Source of the DNA: an uncultured Clostridia bacterium | GTDB lineage: Bacteria; Bacillota; Clostridia; TANB77; CAG-508 | Length of the DNA stretch: 64,000 nucleotides | Assembly (NCBI GenBank): GCA_934119935.1 | Contig: CAKOSX010000003.1 | Coordinates: 62,001-126,000 of the forward strand | Direction of reading: 5' to 3' | Shown: positions 61,260 through 64,000 of the stretch, piece by piece | Position numbering within the stretch: the first letter of the stretch is position 1 | Layout of the letters: each line of letters begins with the position of its first letter | Made by a program: the position numbers and the translations under genes | The notes under the pieces: generated by a model | Told to the model about the DNA's origin: nothing | Seen by the model: only the letters and a program-made list of their open reading frames with translations | Databases searched by the model: none

Positions 61260-64000
61260 TTATCTAGCCTAACCATCATCTTTGTGATTTTATGTAACCT
61301 GACTATGTGCTTTTATTTTGTATGAACAATTTTCTTTATTTCCTTGTATCCCTTAGCTTTTATCTATTCATCATTCTCAACTTTTCATCTGTATTCTTCT
61401 ATACCATGATAGAAAGCATGTTATTTCAGCTTCATTATATTTTCTCTTCTCTTCATTCATTGTCAATTATACTTTAATTATTTCTATATAAAAAATAAAA
61501 TATTTTTATTATCTATTTATTTCAAATATTTTTTAATTATTTATTTCAATTATCTTCATTTTTTATTTACTACTTTTTTATTATTTAATAATTTTTATTT
61601 TATATTATTTAATTTCTTCATTTATTTTTTTATTATCTATTTTTAATATTTCATTTTTTATTTTTATATAAATATTATTAATAGTTAATTATTATTTTTT
61701 TTATTTTTATATAGATATTATTAATAGTTAATTATTATTTTTTATTATTTTTATAAACAAATATTTTATTATAATTGATAATAATAATTTATTATGGTTT
61801 TAACTAATTATTTTTATTATCTTATTATTCTATTATTTTATTAAAAATATTTTTTTATTAAAATATTGATATATCTCTATTTAAAATAGACGCTCATGTT
61901 CTTGCATTATGTAATCCAATCACATATTTGCATTCAGTTAATTCAATTCTCTCTTTTCGCCTGTATCCCCTAGTTTTTATCTTTTCTTCTTTTTTCATTT
62001 TTCATATACAATTCTCTATACTTTAAATAAAATTCTTTTTATTCTGATTTCATGTTAACTGATTTTTTCTATTTATCATTAAGTATAATTTAGTTATTTC
62101 TTTTTTGATATTATTTTTTCTATTATCTAATTTTTTATTTTAAATATTTTATTTATTATTTATCGAAAATTGTTTTTTTATTGTGAATTTATTTTTTTAT
62201 TTATTAATAATTTATTTTTTATTAATTTTTTTATTTATCATTTATTAATAATTTATTTTACTATTTTTTTATAAGTATAATTTTTTCTAACTTTTTATTT
62301 ATTTCTTTTTTATTAAATTTTAATTATTCATTATTTTTTAATTATTTTTCCAGGAATAAACTGATTTTTTAATTTAATAATAATTACAATTATTTATTTT
62401 GACTTTAAATAATTATTCTTTCTTTTATCTTTTCATTAAAAATATCTTTTACAAGCGAAATGTTTATTTCATCTTATTAAGGTTACACTTTCGACATTTG
62501 ATATTATGTAACTCATCATGTATCTATATTTTATTATTCCAATTTTCTTTCTTTATTTGTCTCCCTTAGGTTTTCCTCCCCTCTTACTTTCACTTTCTCA
62601 TCTCTATACTATCATAAAAAACTTCTATTTTAGTTTCTGTATAGACTTACTATTTTGCTACTCTCTATTAAACTAATTTTACTATTTTATTATTCGTTCA
62701 AAACATTTTTTATTATTGGTTATTTGTTAATTATTAATTTTTTTTATTTATTCTTATTTAATAAACTATTTTATATTACTTAATTTTTTATTTATTTTTT
62801 TAAGCTATTTTTTTGTAACTTTATTAAATTTTAATTAATTGTTTATTAATTTATTTTATATGAATATTTATTATTAATTATTTATTTTTTTTCAGTTATC
62901 TTTTCAAACTTTTTTTTAAAAAAGTCTATTTTAATTTTTTATAATTATTAATGATTACAATTTTTTTATAGTTTTATTAATTATTTTTTTATCTTTTATT
63001 TTATTAAAAGTATTTTTTTAATTAATATATTGATTTCTCTATATTAAAATCACATACCCGCATTTTGTGTTATGTAATCTAGTTATATATTCGCATTTTG
63101 TGAATTTAAATTTTACCCATTCTATTGTTTCCCTTGACTTTTTGCTTTTCACCATTTTTGTTTTTCATCTTTGTTCTCTTATATCAGGCTAAAAAATTTT
63201 TATTATAGTTCAGTATACCTATGCATTTTTTTCTATTCATTATTAATCATAATTTTATTCTTTCATTTTTACTATTCATTCAAAATATTTTTTATTATTA
63301 TTATTTATTAACTCTTTTATTTATCATTATTTAATAAATTATTTTTTCTATTTTATATTACTTAATTTTTCATTTACTTTTTTTAAAATGTTTTTTATTT
63401 GATTTTTATTAATTGTTTTTTTATTTATTTTTTATATAAATATTTATTATTAATTAATTATTTTCTTTAGTTATTTTTTTAATTATTTTTTAAACTTTTT
63501 TTATAAAAAAAGTTTATTTTAATTTTTTAATAATTATTAACAATCACAATTTTTTTATAGTTTTATTATTTTCTCATTTTATTAAGATTATCTTTTATAA
63601 ATTAATATATTTATTCTATATTTAAATTACACGTCCGCATTTTGTATTATGTAATCTAATTACATATTCGTGTTCTGTGAATTTAATTTTTTCCCTTTTA
63701 TTGTTTCCCTTGACTTTTTGCTTTTCACCATTTTTGTTTTTTATCTTTATTTTCCTATACCAGGCTAAAAAATTTTTATTATAGTTTCAGTATACCTATG
63801 CATTTTTTCTATTTATTATTAATCATAATTTAATTATTGCACTTTTATTATTCTTTGTTATTATTTATTAATTCTTTTTATTTATTATTATTTAATAAAT
63901 CATTTTATCTATTTTATATTACTTAACCTTTCATTTATTTTTTATAAATTATTTTTCTATTAAATATTAATTAATTATTTATTAATTTATTTTTATTATT
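61260..64000. repeat. Gene-free T-rich array of about five degenerate tandem repeats
   Basis: No credible gene lies here on either strand. The plus strand is very T-rich and G-poor. The same block recurs at least five times; using the shared TATGTAAC/T as anchor the copies sit at 61294, 61911, 62508, 63074 and 63651, a period of about 570-620 bp. Each unit has a more complex block of 220-250 bp (anchor, a pyrimidine-rich CCCTTGA/CCCTTAG segment, then ATAC(C)AGGCTAAAAA in the later copies) and 300-350 bp of simple A/T sequence. Copies 4 and 5 are much alike; 1 to 3 are increasingly diverged. The array continues past the window end. Confidence 0.8.

Noticed and set aside
61260..64000. CRISPR array or coding region with an altered genetic code in the T-rich array
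   Set aside because: Repeats are about 600 bp and degenerate, with no short regular repeat-spacer pattern. Stops occur in all frames and the sequence is mostly low-complexity A/T.

Overview
The window looks like chromosomal DNA of a very AT-rich (roughly one quarter G+C by eye), single-membrane, Clostridia-type Firmicute, probably an uncultured gut lineage. The evidence is strong AGGAGG-type ribosome binding sites, frequent TTG and GTG starts, sigma-A promoters with 17-nt spacers, an intrinsic terminator after most transcription units, and Gram-positive envelope genes (LCP ligase, D,D-carboxypeptidase, DUF11 surface proteins, ECF sigma/anti-sigma pairs). No phage or conjugation module and no CRISPR array is visible. 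The organism call is inference.

Layout. 1-7.0 kb (minus): two large secreted or surface proteins in one operon. 7.3-17.7 kb: initiator tRNA, ComEA, a D,D-carboxypeptidase, an LCP ligase, CvpA, a DUF5711 protein, a YkvI-type transporter, a Gld-like ABC system and YhbY. 17.8-23.4 kb: CmpB-like membrane protein, a Fic protein lacking the catalytic His, tRNA-Arg, signal peptidase I, DUF1287 and Ig-like proteins, and a first ECF sigma/anti-sigma pair. 23.6-33.5 kb is accessory: a 729-aa HExxH protein with a partner, small membrane proteins, duplicated and deleted gene fragments, a second ECF pair, a foreign-looking acetyltransferase and a double hexapeptide acetyltransferase. 33.7-44.4 kb: a frameshifted radical SAM gene, a compact type I toxin-antitoxin locus, an M18 aminopeptidase, a VanW protein, and a three-gene envelope operon containing an M23/lysozyme fusion. 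44.6-47.5 kb: a GC-rich orphan gene, a Fic/VbhA-like pair, tRNA-Pro and HtrA. 47.6-57.0 kb: acyl-AMP ligase, one-module NRPS (C-A-T-reductase), histidine kinase and HD-GYP response regulator in one direction. 57.2-61.1 kb: Tex and an ABC-F ATPase. 61.1-64 kb: a gene-free, T-rich tandem repeat array that runs off the window.

Two loci stand out. (1) 34681-34999 reproduces the architecture of the enterococcal par (Fst/RNA I-RNA II) type I system. It has a 29-codon hydrophobic peptide with a GTG start and a Shine-Dalgarno held in a 5' stem. A convergent RNA of about 68 nt has its own perfect promoter and terminator. Direct repeats make that RNA complementary to the toxin start region, and the two terminator loops are complementary to each other. 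(2) 47.6-57.0 kb joins a fatty-acid-activating enzyme and a stand-alone reductase-terminated NRPS to a membrane sensor kinase and a c-di-GMP phosphodiesterase-type regulator. This could be a make-and-sense circuit for an N-acyl amino aldehyde or alcohol. The regulator gene is flanked by two copies of a hairpin element whose 20-bp arms differ completely while the core is conserved and covaries.

Start codons were moved from the longest frame wherever a ribosome binding site clearly favours an internal start; each case is explained in its entry.
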